Positions 9,214-19,106 are shown, counted from the first letter of the stretch. The stretch: 30,158 nucleotides of DNA from Chara braunii (GCA_003427395.1 BFEA01000007.1:3113323-3143480), one strand, 5' to 3'. Notes: generated by a model not told the origin, from the letters alone. Numbers and translations: made by a program.

Positions 9214-10032
9214 GAGCCGATAGGCGTGGTGGAAAGGGAGGTTATGTGATAAACGTTGTCCCAGGTAGTAAGGTGCTTATAGGATGTCTCATGCGAAGTT
9301 GGATGAGCTCCGCCGCCAGCTCAAGGAGCTCACAGAAAAGGGATGGATTCGGCCTAGTACCTCCCCTTACGGTGCACCAGTCTTATTTGTTCCTAAGAAG
9401 GGAGGTACACTAAGGATGTGCATTGACTATANGNNCCTCAATGCCATCACCGTTAAGAACGCGGAGCCCCTACCCTGCATCGACGACCTACTGGATAGAT
9501 TGCAGGGATGTCGGTACTTCACAAAGATAGATCTGAAGTCCGGATACCATCAAACTGCCATTAGACCTGAGGACCAGCACAAAACCGCCTTTTAGACCAG
9601 GTACAGTCTGTACGAGTTTGTGGTGATGCCCTTTGGCCTATGCAATGCACCTGGAACATTCCAACACGCAATGAACATGATTTTTCATGAGTACTTAGAC
9701 AAGTTTATCGTCGTGTACCTCCACGAGATTCTTATCTTTAGTAAGACTTCAATGCACCTGGAACATTCCAACACGCAATGAACAAGATTTTTCACGAGTA
9801 CTTAGACAAGTTCATCCTCGTGTACCTCGACGAGATTCTTATCTTTAGTAAGACTGTAGAGGAGCACGTTGAACACTTAAAAATAGTGCTAGGTCTCCTA
9901 AGACAGCAGCAGTACAAGGTAAACTTGGAAAAATGCGAGTTCGGTCGCACCAAGATCTTGTACTTAGGTCATGAAATTTTCGCGGATGGGTTGAGGCCGG
10001 ACGATGCCAAAGTGGCCAGCATACGGGACTGA
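9214..10032 (+). pseudogene. pol: Reverse transcriptase region of pol, element 1 (broken)
   Basis: RT copies the element RNA into DNA. Recognisable blocks in order are [11 protein letters not shown] and [19 protein letters not shown] (9290-9400), MCIDY..LNAIT (9417-9450), YFTKIDLKSGYHQ (9516-9554, with the first catalytic Asp in KIDL), [12 protein letters not shown] (9613-9650), the YLDE box (9823-9834) and YLGHEIF (9961-9981). The second acidic pair is D-E rather than the usual D-D. Breaks: TAG 9593-9595, a 107-bp tandem duplication that changes frame (9643-9855), and TGA 10030-10032 where a Trp is normal. Ambiguous bases at 9432, 9434 and 9435 hide two residues. Confidence 0.88.
9643..9855. 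repeat. 107-bp tandem duplication across the RT active site
   Basis: 9643-9749 and 9750-9855 both start CAATGCACCTGGAACATTCC and end GTAAGACT. They differ at about five bases. Since 107 is not a multiple of 3, the duplication moves the reading frame from frame 2 to frame 1, matching the frames on each side. Copy 1 encodes YLHE (9716-9727), copy 2 YLDE (9823-9834). Confidence 0.9.
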
Positions 10033-10673
10033 CCCAGACCTCAGACTGTTACTGAGGTCCGATCGTTTTGGGGGATGACGGGCTACTATCGTTCGTTTGT
10101 TAAAAACTATAGTACTATAGCTTCCCCATTAACTGATCTAACTCGACTTGACACCCCTTGGGAGTGGACTGAAAAGTGTGAAGCAAACTTCAGGAAGCTG
10201 AAGTATGCTCTAATACACTACAAAGTTCTTAAACTTTTGAATCCTCACAAGCCATTTGTCGTGACCACAAATGCCAGCCAATATGGCATAGGCGTGGTCC
10301 TTGCGCAAAAGGAGGGGCCAAAGTTGAGACCTATCGAGTATATGTGTAAGAAGATGCCGTCTCAAAAGCTAGCGAAGTCCACATATGAGTGTGAGCTCTA
10401 TGCCCTCTACAGAGCGCTGGTCCATTGGAGACACTACCTCCTAGGTAGATTCTTCTACTTGAGATCTGACCATGAGACCTTGCGCTGGATCAAAGCACAG
10501 TCTGTACTCTCTGACGAACTCAAGCGGTGGATTCAAGTGATAGACATGTATGACTATGAGCTTGATCCAATCAAGGGAGAGTACAATAAAGTAGCTGATG
10601 CATTATTAGGTCCGACAGATTACCTGGACGCGCTAGTAACTGAATTGGCATATCTAACGATCTAACTCGATCT
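10033..10673 (+). pseudogene. pol: RT tail and RNase H region of pol, element 1 (broken)
   Basis: RNase H removes the RNA strand during reverse transcription. After the stop at 10030 the frame resumes with the RT thumb region (GYYRSFVKNYS, PLTDLT) and then RNase H: TTNASQYGIGVVL (10264-10302), YECELYALYRALVHWRHYL (10384-10440) and SDHETLRW (10465-10488), then the terminal VADAL. The first catalytic Asp (normally in DAS) is Asn (AAT, 10270-10272). The Glu in CEL and the Asp in SDH are kept. TAA at 10663-10665 ends the frame; integrase follows in another frame, so a small indel lies at about 10620-10660. Confidence 0.85.
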
Positions 10674-11840
10674 TTGGTGGAAGCCTATCCGCAAGATTCA
10701 GTTATGTCTGAGATCATTCGTAAGTTCAAAGAGAAGGATAAAGTAACTTCTGACGAATTTACGATGGTTGATGGCTTGCTGTTTCTTGAAAAGGCAGGGA
10801 ATAAAAGACTGTGTGTTCCAAATAGTGAGTCTTTGCGTAATTTATTTTTAGGGGAATGTCATGATGCAACTGGTCGTTTTGGCTATAGAAAGACATCAGC
10901 TAACCTAGTGCAGAAGTTTTGGTGGCCCACAATGATGCAGGATGCAAAGAGATATGTAGAGACCTGCCAAGTTTGTCAACGTGACAAACTAAGGACGCAG
11001 GCACCTTTGGGGTTGATTAAACCCCTGCCTATCCCTTCTAGACCTGGGCAGAGTGTGTCAATGGATTTCATGGATAATCTCGTGACCATTAAGAATGGAA
11101 AAGACATATATTTGTCATTGTGGATAGATATGGATAACTGGGTACGTAACTTCAGTCTACCTACGTCTATAGTTAGTGACAGAGACGTGAGATTCACCAG
11201 CGAACTGTGGCAAAGCACTGCCCAACAGATGAGCACCCGACTCCAAATGACATCAGGGAACCACCCTGAGTCAAATGGGCAGGCTTAACACATGAATCGT
11301 GCAGTACAGCACCTGCTTCGGCATTACATCAAGCCAAGTCAGGATGACTGGGACGAGAAGTTGCCTCTCGTCGCGAATCTCTACAATAACGTTGTGCACA
11401 GCATTACTAGTAAGCCCAGATCCGCACCAGACTTTCTATTACCCGAACAACAGCAAAATGCATCACCTGGCAGCCTAGAGTTCGTTGTCAAATATGAACA
11501 AATGCTGCAACAGGCTGTAGAGCACATTAAGAAACCTCAAGATCCCATGATTGCATCTGAGAACAGGCACAAACGATGAGTCTGGGTAAAATCATCTGAA
11601 CTAGGTCAAGAGTTGGGGATTTCACGCAAATTAATGCCACAATACTTTGGGCCCTAGGAGATCTTAGACATTGTAGGGGATCAACCAGATGGACCATCTT
11701 ACGTGATTCGCATTCCTGCACACTTATGTACTTACCCTATTTTCCATGCATCCAAGTTGGCACCTTCCGCTGTCACTGATCAGTTTCCCTCAAGGAGATC
11801 AATGCTGCCCCCAACCGTGAATGGACACGTGGACATTGAC
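10674..11840 (+). pseudogene. pol: Integrase region of pol, element 1 (broken)
   Basis: Integrase inserts the DNA copy. The N-terminal zinc domain runs from CHDATGRFGY to CQVCQ (10857-10980); the second His of HHCC is Arg (CGT, 10875-10877), while both Cys remain. The catalytic core has Asp 11064-11066 (MDFMD) and Asp 11178-11180 (SDRD). The Glu position, exactly 35 residues after the second Asp and followed by .MNRAV, is a TAA stop (11286-11288). The two Asp codons are only 38 residues apart, shorter than usual for Gypsy, so about 20 residues appear deleted near 11125-11150. Later stops at 11577-11579 and 11655-11657 are in the same frame, which otherwise reads through. Confidence 0.86.
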
Positions 11841-12041
11841 GATATCGTCGAGCACAAGCTGATGCCTGTACCCAAACCTCCAGAAAGGGGTCGACCGCGA
11901 AAGCCACGGATGCAATACCGAGTGCGATTCAAACATCACATTGATCCTCAAGAAGACCGGTGGTTCACAAGAGAGGAATTATTGAAGACTGCACCCCAAA
12001 TTATCTCAAGTTACGAGAGAAAGAAGCAGCCTGTTAGATAA
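11841..12041 (+). pseudogene. pol: Chromodomain-like C-terminal tail of integrase, element 1
   Basis: About 65 residues in frame with integrase. IDDIVEHKL, a proline/arginine-rich spacer (PKPPERGRPRKPR), then YRVRFKHH and RWFTREEL resemble the beta strands and helix start of the chromodomain fused to integrase in chromoviruses. In that clade the domain guides insertion to certain chromatin. Not all cage aromatics can be matched by eye, so chromodomain-like is the safe wording. Ends at TAA 12039-12041. Confidence 0.6.
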
Positions 12042-12066
12042 GAACTTCTCAGAGGACTATCGAAGT

Positions 12067-12080
12067 AAAGGAGAAGGGAA
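12067..12080 (+). other. Polypurine tract of element 1
   Basis: AAAGGAGAAGGGAA directly abuts the 3' LTR start (TGCGAGG). It is the expected plus-strand primer for reverse transcription. Confidence 0.85.
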
Positions 12081-13080
12081 TGCGAGGATCTGGGTCCTCG
12101 GCAGGCCTAAGGGGCCCCTGTTGCATCTGCGCCCGCCCTAAGTGAAGGTGGGCCTAATAAATCACGAGAAGCCCTCGGCTGTCAATTTCGTATTTGGGAT
12201 CCAGGCAGTTTCGTCGCGCCAGTTGGTTGAAGAAAACACAGGACGAGCAGCGAGGAAATTCCCCGGCCTTCTAGGCTTTTCCGAAAGCGCAGGCCCTGGT
12301 TGAGATTCGCAGCCTCATACACAGAGTTGGGAGGGCCCAACCAAATTAGGCCCAGTAGCTGCACCAGAGGCGCAGCATCCTGGGGCCTACCGGAAGCTTC
12401 TGGGCCCAGGCCCAGGCCAGCCAGGCTGCGAAGGCAGGCAGGCTCTTTCCATATAGGAAAGAGCTCGCTGCCTGGGCCGGCATTCAGCACTTGCATGCTA
12501 GCGGCAGCGCTGCTGGAGCGGATGCTCGTGGGCTGCTGCTGGCGCTGAGAGGCAAGGTGCTAGCGCGTGCGGTCGTGCAGGGAGCAGGGCGCTGCTGAGG
12601 GCAGCACCATAGCCCAGCCGCCATAGCTGGTTGGGCTTGGACTACAGTGAGGTGCAGGGGTGGTCTTCTTGTGTACAGAGGGGAGACGTGGGAGTAAGTT
12701 AGGGGAGAGAGAGAAGGATGATGATGATGATGATGTGAGGGCACATACCTGGTATTGGCAATGGTCTGCATTGGGCGACATCTTCAAGTACTTCGTGATC
12801 TGCTGACGTCAACAGTTGCATTGTCAATTAGTAGGCAGACCGTAGCTGTGTAGGAAGTAGGATATGGGCGCCAAGCGCCAAGTAGGGAGATAGGGCCTGG
12901 ACACTCATGTTGGGGGGTGGCGAGAGCAAGCTCTCATTGACATTGGTTTTGAGTGTTACGATTCTTCACTGGTGTTATATTGGTGCATTTCTGCTTTCTG
13001 GACACTGTGATACTATCTGGCCTTCAATGTGATTGTGCATTCTGGACATTGTCATCTCGCTAATGCTCATTTTCCTTGCA
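12081..13080 (+). repeat. 3' LTR of element 1
   Basis: 1000 bp. Same features as the 5' LTR: hairpin 12131-12153, TATA-like site 12450-12457, shorter ATG repeat (about 12718-12735) and TTGCA end. It differs from the 5' LTR at roughly 45-50 bases by hand alignment. Confidence 0.92.
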
Positions 13081-13372
13081 AAATAAAAAATCAAAGATAT
13101 ATTGTTAATTTTTTTTTTGTTATTTAAAATTTCAACTTATTTTAAATTTGTTCGGTTTGTTCTTTCTCCGTAGCATAGATTTTTTTTCGGATTTTTTTTT
13201 TTTTTCTGGGACCTTCTCTGGTCTGCACAGCTGGGCCCGCCCGCGAAATCAACGTGACTCGGGCGGCTCGGCTGGTAGCCTAGACTGGTGGTTTAATTTA
13301 TTAATTTCACAAAAAAAGAACTGGCATTTCACTAAAATAGCCATTTCCTTTCAAGTTTTAATTCCATGCAAT
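13081..13372. other. Spacer between elements 1 and 2
   Basis: Starts with AAAT (target duplication), then AT-rich sequence with T runs (about 13108-13204), then a GC-rich stretch. The reverse complement of 13284-13296 contains TTAAACCACCAGT, the motif of the repeats left of element 1. So the insertion may have split such a repeat. No gene. Confidence 0.5.
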
Positions 13373-13660
13373 TGCGAGGATCTGGGTCCTCGGCAGGCCT
13401 AAGAGGGCCCTACTGCAGATGTGCCCGCCCTAAGTGAAGGCGGGCCTAAGAAATCACAAAAGGCCGTCAGCGGTCAATTTTGTATTTGTGGGTCCAGGTA
13501 GTTTTGACGCACCAGTTGGTTGAGGGAAAACGCAGGCCGAGCAGCAGCACATTCCACGGCCTTCTGGGCCTTTCCAAGAATGCAGGCCCTGGGCGAGAAT
13601 AGCAGCCTCATTATGGCATACTGCGCAGCCACACGGGCCTGCAACGCCCGACCAGACAGA

Positions 13661-13850
13661 AAATCAGGGCCTTCCAGGCCCTGTGTCGTTTTCAGCCTAA
13701 AGCCTGAAAACTAGGGCCAGGCCCTGTGCCGTTTCAGCCTTTCAGCCTGAAAAACGAGGGCCTACAGGCCCTGTGTCGGTTCAGCCTAAACAGGGCCCTC
13801 CAGGCCCCGAGTCTTTTCAGCCTGAAACCGAGGGCCATTTTCAGGCCCTC
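13661..13850. repeat. Five palindromic tandem units in U3 of element 2
   Basis: Units begin near 13661, 13707, 13750, 13788 and 13825. Each has AGGGCC...GGCCC(T) (an imperfect palindrome) followed by TGTGTCG or similar and TTTCAGCCTG. Period about 37-46 bp. The array lies about 160-350 bp upstream of the TATA-like site. Confidence 0.75.
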
Positions 13851-14005
13851 ATAAGACCGACCTGCCCTGAAACTTAGGCACCAGACCAGGGTTTTAGCAG
13901 AGGCCTATTTGGGCCTGTTTTCAAGACAACCTTTGTTTGAATTTCAAGTCCAGGGTCTGGCACGTTTTGACATTGGCAAGAGCAGCCTCCTGGACGGGCC
14001 AGCAC

Positions 14006-14014
14006 GATATAAGA
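14006..14014 (+). promoter_or_regulatory. TATA-like element in element 2 LTR
   Basis: GATATAAGA, followed by a GC-rich stretch. Position in the LTR is comparable with the CATATAGG of element 1. Motif evidence only. Confidence 0.45.
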
Positions 14015-14314
14015 CTGGCCCGCCCTGCAGGCTGCAGGTAGTTCATAGGGACTTCCCAGGCACTTCACCTGCAGTTCAGGAGGCAGGAGGTAGCTTCAGG
14101 ATTCGGCAGCAGCACTCTCGAGGAGCGCTGCAGGAGTAGTAGTAGCGTTAGCAGTAGTCTTCAGCGCTGGGCGCTAGTAGGAGCTAGAGTAGCGTTGGAG
14201 AAAGAGAGAGGGATGGTTGGCGGAGGCCAGGGAGACCTACCTGTGGCGCCATAGCTCCAGCTTCATCTTTGATGTACCTGCAACAAGGCGCCACCTTCAC
14301 AGGTTAGTACTGGA

Positions 14315-14316
14315 CC

Positions 14317-14343
<27 letters not shown>
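14315..14343. repeat. GA microsatellite
   Basis: Uninterrupted (GA)n inside the element 2 LTR. The matching place at the start of the window (4-15) has a shorter run. Confidence 0.95.
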
Positions 14344-14348
<5 letters not shown>

Positions 14349-14861
14349 CGTCTTCCTCTTCTAAGTCCACCATCTCTTCCTCACCCTCTCGCTACCTGAC
14401 TTCTCAGTATCTGCAGACTACGAGAGAGAGAGATTGGTGACTTCGGGACTTGACGATATTGGATCCAGACTCGACATTGGGATTCAGACATTGACGAGGG
14501 ATTATTTGGGACCTGTACCGAAGACTTGGTGTTGACGACATTCCCATCTTCCCTCTTCTTCGTCTAACCCCCCTCTTCTTCGTCTGTGTATGGTTCTGGA
14601 CTGGCGCATTCTTCCTGTGTGAGCGCCAGGCCCCTTCACACCATGGAATGAGGATGATGCATGTTTGGTCTGCATTACAACATTGATTGTTCATATCATT
14701 GGCATTTAAGCCTTCCGCTGTGCTATCCTTTACTATTTGAGAGAGGTTGGTTCTTGTTCTGGTCTGCACCTTTACGGTATGCGACAGTTTGGTATCGGAG
14801 CGGACCTCTCAATCAGAGGATCCGCTCAATCAAGTAGCCAGCTTGCTTGATCTTCTGATTG

Positions 14862-14903
<42 letters not shown>

Positions 14904-14904
14904 A
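14862..14904. repeat. TTGA tetranucleotide repeat
   Basis: About ten copies of TTGA or TGAT, just after the element 2 primer site. They are followed by an A run at 14940-14954. Confidence 0.95.
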
Positions 14905-14973
14905 TTAGTAAATCAAGTAGGACTTCATCAAATCTCTGCAAAAAAAAAAAAAAATCTCTTTCTCGCAACAAAT

Positions 14974-15076
14974 ATCTGAAAATTTATGATAGTAGCATTT
15001 CGTTTTATCTGAAAATTTCTGATATTAGCATTCGTTCTAAATAACCGAAAAATTCCGACATTAGCATGTCGTTTTC
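14974..15076. repeat. Three tandem copies of a ~34-bp AT-rich unit
   Basis: Copies begin at 14974, 15007 and about 15041. Consensus pieces: ATCTGAAAATTT, GATATTAGCAT, TCGTTTT. The third copy is more diverged. It lies between element 2 and the next LTR fragment. Confidence 0.75.
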
Positions 15077-15165
15077 TAGGCATATTGGGATAACGATAGA
15101 GGTTGTCATATTCTCGGAAACTGGATTTATTCTTTTCTGAAAATCGAATCTCCATTAGGTGGTTG

Positions 15166-15480
15166 TGCGAGGCCACAGCCTCGATGAGCCCCTCCAGGCC
15201 CTGTCAAGCAGCACGTAGGCCGCCCTAAGTGCAGGCAGGCTCGACGAGGACCTGAGGGCCCCTATTTCGGCCACCACGCAACTAAGGAAATTCAGGCAGT
15301 TGCGCAGCGCCAGTTGGTTGAAAGAACCCAGGCCCTGGGCCGCCTGTTTGCATGTAGCGAAGGCAGGCCCTGGGCTGGATACGGGATGTGGGCCAAACAC
15401 AGGCTGAAGGCAGTTGGGCTCAAGCAACCACCTCAGGCCCTGGGCCTGATTTGTTTCGGACTGGGCCTCAGCCTACCGGG
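15166..15480 (+). mobile_element. 5' fragment of a related LTR
   Basis: Begins TGCGAGG and keeps the GGCCC blocks, CCGCCCTAAGTG, CCAGTTGGTTGAA and CAGGCCCTGGGC found in the same order in element 1. It stops resembling the family near a T run (15484-15494), so it is truncated. It has the same orientation as element 2, and could be the 3' LTR of an internally deleted copy, but no polypurine tract precedes it. Confidence 0.6.
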
Positions 15481-16130
15481 GCCTTTTTTTTTTCCATGGA
15501 AAACAAGCTCCATCTATTGGTGGGGAGCAGCACCTGCTGGAAACCGGGTCCAGCGTCCCATAGATACCACCATATCCTCACAAATTGGCACAAACTGGGA
15601 ACCGGGCCCAGCGTCCCATAACGAGTACGTTCAGAAAACTTCATCAGAAAATTTCATGAAAATGAGACAAGGAACTACTAGAAAAATCTAATTGGCCTAA
15701 GGATGGAATTTTGGAACTTGAGATACCGGGGCCATTACCCGGCCTTGGCTCGGAGAAATTGGAGTTACTTCAGACATGTCTATGACAACTTCATGATTAA
15801 GCACAATTCAGAAACGACTCGGAAAACCCCCCATCAATCCACTTTACCTCACTCCGGCAAGACTGACTGCAGTGGAGCCACCATCTCTGCTGCTGCTATG
15901 CCATACTCCCATCCTACCAGCTAGCCCCTCACTGGTAGGACGCGTGTAACCCACCATCTTCTCCCACTCACCTTATTTTCTTTTTGAGGTACTTAAGAAC
16001 TCTTACTGTCGTTCCAGAAGCATGAGAATAGGCCACAGAGGTCCTACGATTGTTCCCAAAACCTCGAAATCCCACACAAACCCTTCCAACGTTCTCCAAA
16101 ACTGTCGTACTCTCTGCCAATCTCTTCTAG
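15481..16130. other. No gene seen; one short direct repeat
   Basis: AACCGGG(T/C)CCAGCGTCCCA occurs twice (from 15542 and 15600), 58 bp apart. Open frames here are short and unlike known proteins. Confidence 0.5.
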
Positions 16131-16850
16131 GTCTCACACCCCCACTTTCTGCCGGGTTACAGGGCAACGCAACTCGCCCCAGCTCCGACCAGCGTTGTCC
16201 CGGCAGCAACCCTTGGTTGTCCCGTGGAAAGCCCACCCCAAGACATCCCCTGATCTCTCTACCAGGCCTCACGCTCCTGCATCGCAGGTTACAGGGCAAC
16301 ACCCCAGCACCGGTCAGCGTCGTTCTGGCATCGAACAACCGCAGATCACTGAGTATAACAGCATTGAAGCCACCTAAGACGAGTTAGTTGGGATCCCAAA
16401 GTTCTAAAAAGCATTCCTAGGACCACTAAGCACCCAATTCTTTTTGGGACATTCGAAAAACTTTAGAAAAATATAAGAGCGGGGGGGGCAAGACTAAGAC
16501 TGCCTACTATCCTAGATTCCCCCTTCCAACAGATGGAGCATCGGTCCAGGTTTTCAGTCCTCGTACCAGAACTCACTTGATCTCATACCCCCTTCTGCTA
16601 GGGTAACAGGGCACCACAACCCTCTCCAATACCGATCAACCTAGCTCTGACGGATAGGAAGTGCCTTCCTCCCTCGAAGCGACGAGCCCCTAAGCAGGTT
16701 ACATGGTCAATACCCCGGCGCCAACTACGTCGGACGATCTGGTTATGCCTTCCACCCTCGGCATAACTTCCCAGGCCTCAAGCTCCCCCTGGGTTACAGA
16801 GCAGAGGCTCCAGCACCGGCCTGTGTCGTCCGAGCCTCGTCCTTCTAACC
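16131..16850. repeat. Degenerate repeat array with core GGTTACAGGGCAAC
   Basis: Cores at 16155, 16287, 16602, 16697 and 16792 are variably preceded by CTCA-pyrimidine stretches and followed by CC(A/C)GC(A/T)CCG(G/A)(C/T)C. Units are 95-315 bp apart and diverged. Overlapping open frames (16022-16387) follow the repeat and do not look like a gene. Confidence 0.6.
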
Positions 16851-17826
16851 TAGTTACCCTAACAAACAACCCTTTCTGTTGAAAATCCCCTTGCTACCTT
16901 CCTTGCTTCAAATCCAGCTTCCCCCCCCTTTCGGCTCACTGTGTAGCCATCGAAGTCACTCCTTTCCTCAAAAAACAAAATCCTAACACACTACTATAAG
17001 CAGCCACCCCCTTGCCTTCTCTCCCCACCCGCCAGTACTGATCCGACCCTAAATCAGTCTGGCTAAGAGACAAAAATCCCCCAATACCGCCTCCCCCCTC
17101 CAAGAATAACACCTCCCACCTTGTGAAACCCTCACGGGGGGAGGCTCCAACCCTCAAGGAAGACCCCACAGATATACACAGCAAGCCACAATTACACCCC
17201 TCAAGACCAGGAAGTTGAGATTAGCAAGCCAATCCGAATCAAAATTTACCGCACGGTGTTATGATTAGCAACCATAGGATTTTTGAAAAAATACTGCAGA
17301 AGCCTACTTTTAGGCATCGAAGATCAGAAACAAGTTTGTATCAGAAATCAAGAAAAAAATCAAAGCCATAAGATCAATGATAAGGAAAACTACCGAGTGA
17401 CAAAATTTACGAGAAATTATATGAAATTTAGGTTTAGATATTCATAAAGGATTTTCGAATTAGATTCTCAAACCACGGTCTGAGAAACGTTTAGCAAAGA
17501 TGTATGGCACGAAAAAGTTTAAGAAATTATTTTCTAGAAACCATATTATCAGGAGGAACCACCAACAGAAAACACTGGATCAAATCGTCATCACTAGAAA
17601 GAATATCAGAATTACAACATAGAAAAACAACGAGTGATACACCTACAACAATCGAATCAGAAACTCAGAATAGAGAAGACAAAATTTCAAAAACCTAATT
17701 AGATCATCATCATTTGGTGAGCATCAAGGATTACGACATGCGGACTTTAAGAATCAAGAGAGAGAGGGCAAACAGGCAATATAAAGTCAACCAATCAAAA
17801 AACTATTGAAACGAAACGCTGAGATC
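16851..17826. other. No gene seen; C-rich then A-rich intron sequence
   Basis: A C-rich part (to about 17220) is followed by an A-rich part (17220-17800) with many stops. I recognise no element or protein. Confidence 0.45.
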
Positions 17827-18440
17827 ATGTTGACGCGCAACCTTCTTCACCCGCAGCAAGCTTCACATGAGATGGCAATGTCCTCCTTCCTCCTTGAAGC
17901 GTTATTCTCCATGCAGAGTCCTTCAAAATAAACTCCCTCTGCCTTCCTATCATCCACCTACCATCACTCGAACCAACCCCCACCACCTTCGGGAGGGAAA
18001 CGTCAGGCCACCCTCCATCTGGCGGCTAAAACAGCTTCAGCTACCGACCACAGTGTCGACGCTAGCAACCAAGGTATCAATAGCCATCCACAACTCTACA
18101 AGGTACTGGATGGTGTAGTACGCCTCGTCGAACCCATCGACGAGTTACCACAGGAGATTCAAGCCCTCAGCAGAACCCTGTCTGCCACCTCACGCAGTGT
18201 AGATGAAGGAAAGCGGAGGAAACTAAACCACCAGCCATGGACCCTCATGTGCCATCGCCAACCTCTCCTCACGTGGCGCCACCACGACGCATCCTCGTCA
18301 CCATCTTTCTCGTTGTCCTCCTTAAACCCCAAGCCACTCACCCACCTCACCTCCCTCCCCCAATATTGCAGTGCGCCGCCGCACTGCACCCTCCCTCTCG
18401 TCGCTGCTGCTGCCTGGCATCGCTTGGTCCGTCTGCGTGA
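17827..18440 (+). pseudogene. Possible remnant coding frame, unknown
   Basis: From ATG 17827 the frame is interrupted by one stop (17929-17931) and then stays open to 18549, about 206 codons. The stretch 18019-18230 has protein-like composition, including YKVLDGVVRLVEPIDELPQE and LSRTLSATSRSVDEGKRRK. I do not recognise the family. It could be the N-terminal part of a retroelement protein or an old exon. The last part enters LTR-like sequence, so the true end is probably near 18240-18440. Low-complexity open frames can arise by chance. Confidence 0.25.
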
Positions 18441-18449
18441 ACGGAGCGC

Positions 18450-19103
18450 AGCGCTCCTGGTTGCGCCGCGCCCCGGCAGGAACCGGAAGCTTCTTGGGAA
18501 AGGCCCAGTGCAGCCTGGGACAGAACACAGGCAAACCACTTCCATATAGTAAAGGGCCTGCCTCCGCATGTGGCATTCGGGTGCTGGCTGCATGCTGCGC
18601 ACGTGCTGCGGCGCTGAAGCTGGCCAGCACTCACGCACTCACGGGCGAGCTAGAAGAAGCAGGAAGCCATAGCCGAGCTGCGCTGCTGTGAGCTGGGTGT
18701 GGCGCAGTGTGGTCCTTGGGTGCATGTGGCATATGTGTGTTGGGGAACGAGGTTGTGAGTGATGTGAGAGACACACCTGGTGCTGGAAGCGTGCGGCATT
18801 GGCTGCTATTTGCTCGTACTTCGGGAGAGTTGTTGTCGTCATCTTCGGCGTTGTAGTATAGGCTAGATAGGATCTGCCATCTGTAGTCTGGGCGTCGAGC
18901 GCCAAATAGGATATCAACATTGGTTCTTCGTTGATGATGATGATGAGACTATTCCAGCATTGTCAATTATGAGCTTTTGGTGTACTCTTATTTGGTGAAA
19001 CTCGTGATGCAATTCTGCTATTGGTTCGAGGTCACGACTATTTGGTCTTATGTGTATTATGTTGTTTGATTGCAGAAGTTCGCTATTGCTCATCTTCCTT
19101 GCA
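18450..19103 (+). repeat. LTR 3' part of element 3
   Basis: Contains GGAAGCTTCTTGGG, CCATATAG (18542-18549), a GGCGTCGAGCGCCAA block matching GGCGCCGAGCGCCAA of element 1, and ends CTTCCTTGCA like element 1. Confidence 0.75.
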
Positions 19104-19106
19104 ATT

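Larger units (their letters stand above)
4212..13080 (+). mobile_element. Element 1: complete but inactive Ty3/Gypsy (chromovirus-like) LTR retrotransposon
   Basis: An 8.87-kb element with two direct LTRs (4212-5207 and 12081-13080), a PBS, a 1.26-kb leader, gag with a zinc-knuckle relic, and pol in the order protease, RT, RNase H, integrase. That order defines Ty3/Gypsy. A chromodomain-like tail follows integrase, then a PPT beside the 3' LTR. LTRs begin TG and end CA, and AAAT flanks both sides. By eye the LTRs differ at about 45-50 substitutions plus a few small indels (about 5%), so the insertion is not recent. Coding regions carry many stops and at least four frame changes, so it cannot move on its own. 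It lies in the giant intron of the minus-strand gene, in antisense orientation. Confidence 0.93.
13373..14801 (+). mobile_element. Element 2: LTR plus primer site, interior missing
   Basis: The LTR (13373-14786, about 1.41 kb) starts TGCGAGGATCTGGGTCCTCG exactly like element 1, and ends GCGACA. TGGTATCGGAGC (14790-14801) is the primer site 3 bases later. Inside are the family hairpin (13423-13445), a palindromic repeat array (13661-13850), a TATA-like GATATAAGA (14006-14014) and a GA microsatellite (14315-14343). Its downstream half matches 1-551. After the primer site only about 60 bases of leader-like sequence remain before simple repeats. Confidence 0.8.

Noticed and set aside
14862-14904. 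CRISPR-like or regulatory array
   Set aside because: Simple tetranucleotide repeat without spacers; the context is eukaryotic.
16022-16387. Overlapping open frames on both strands suggesting a gene
   Set aside because: They follow the degenerate repeat and show no recognisable domain.
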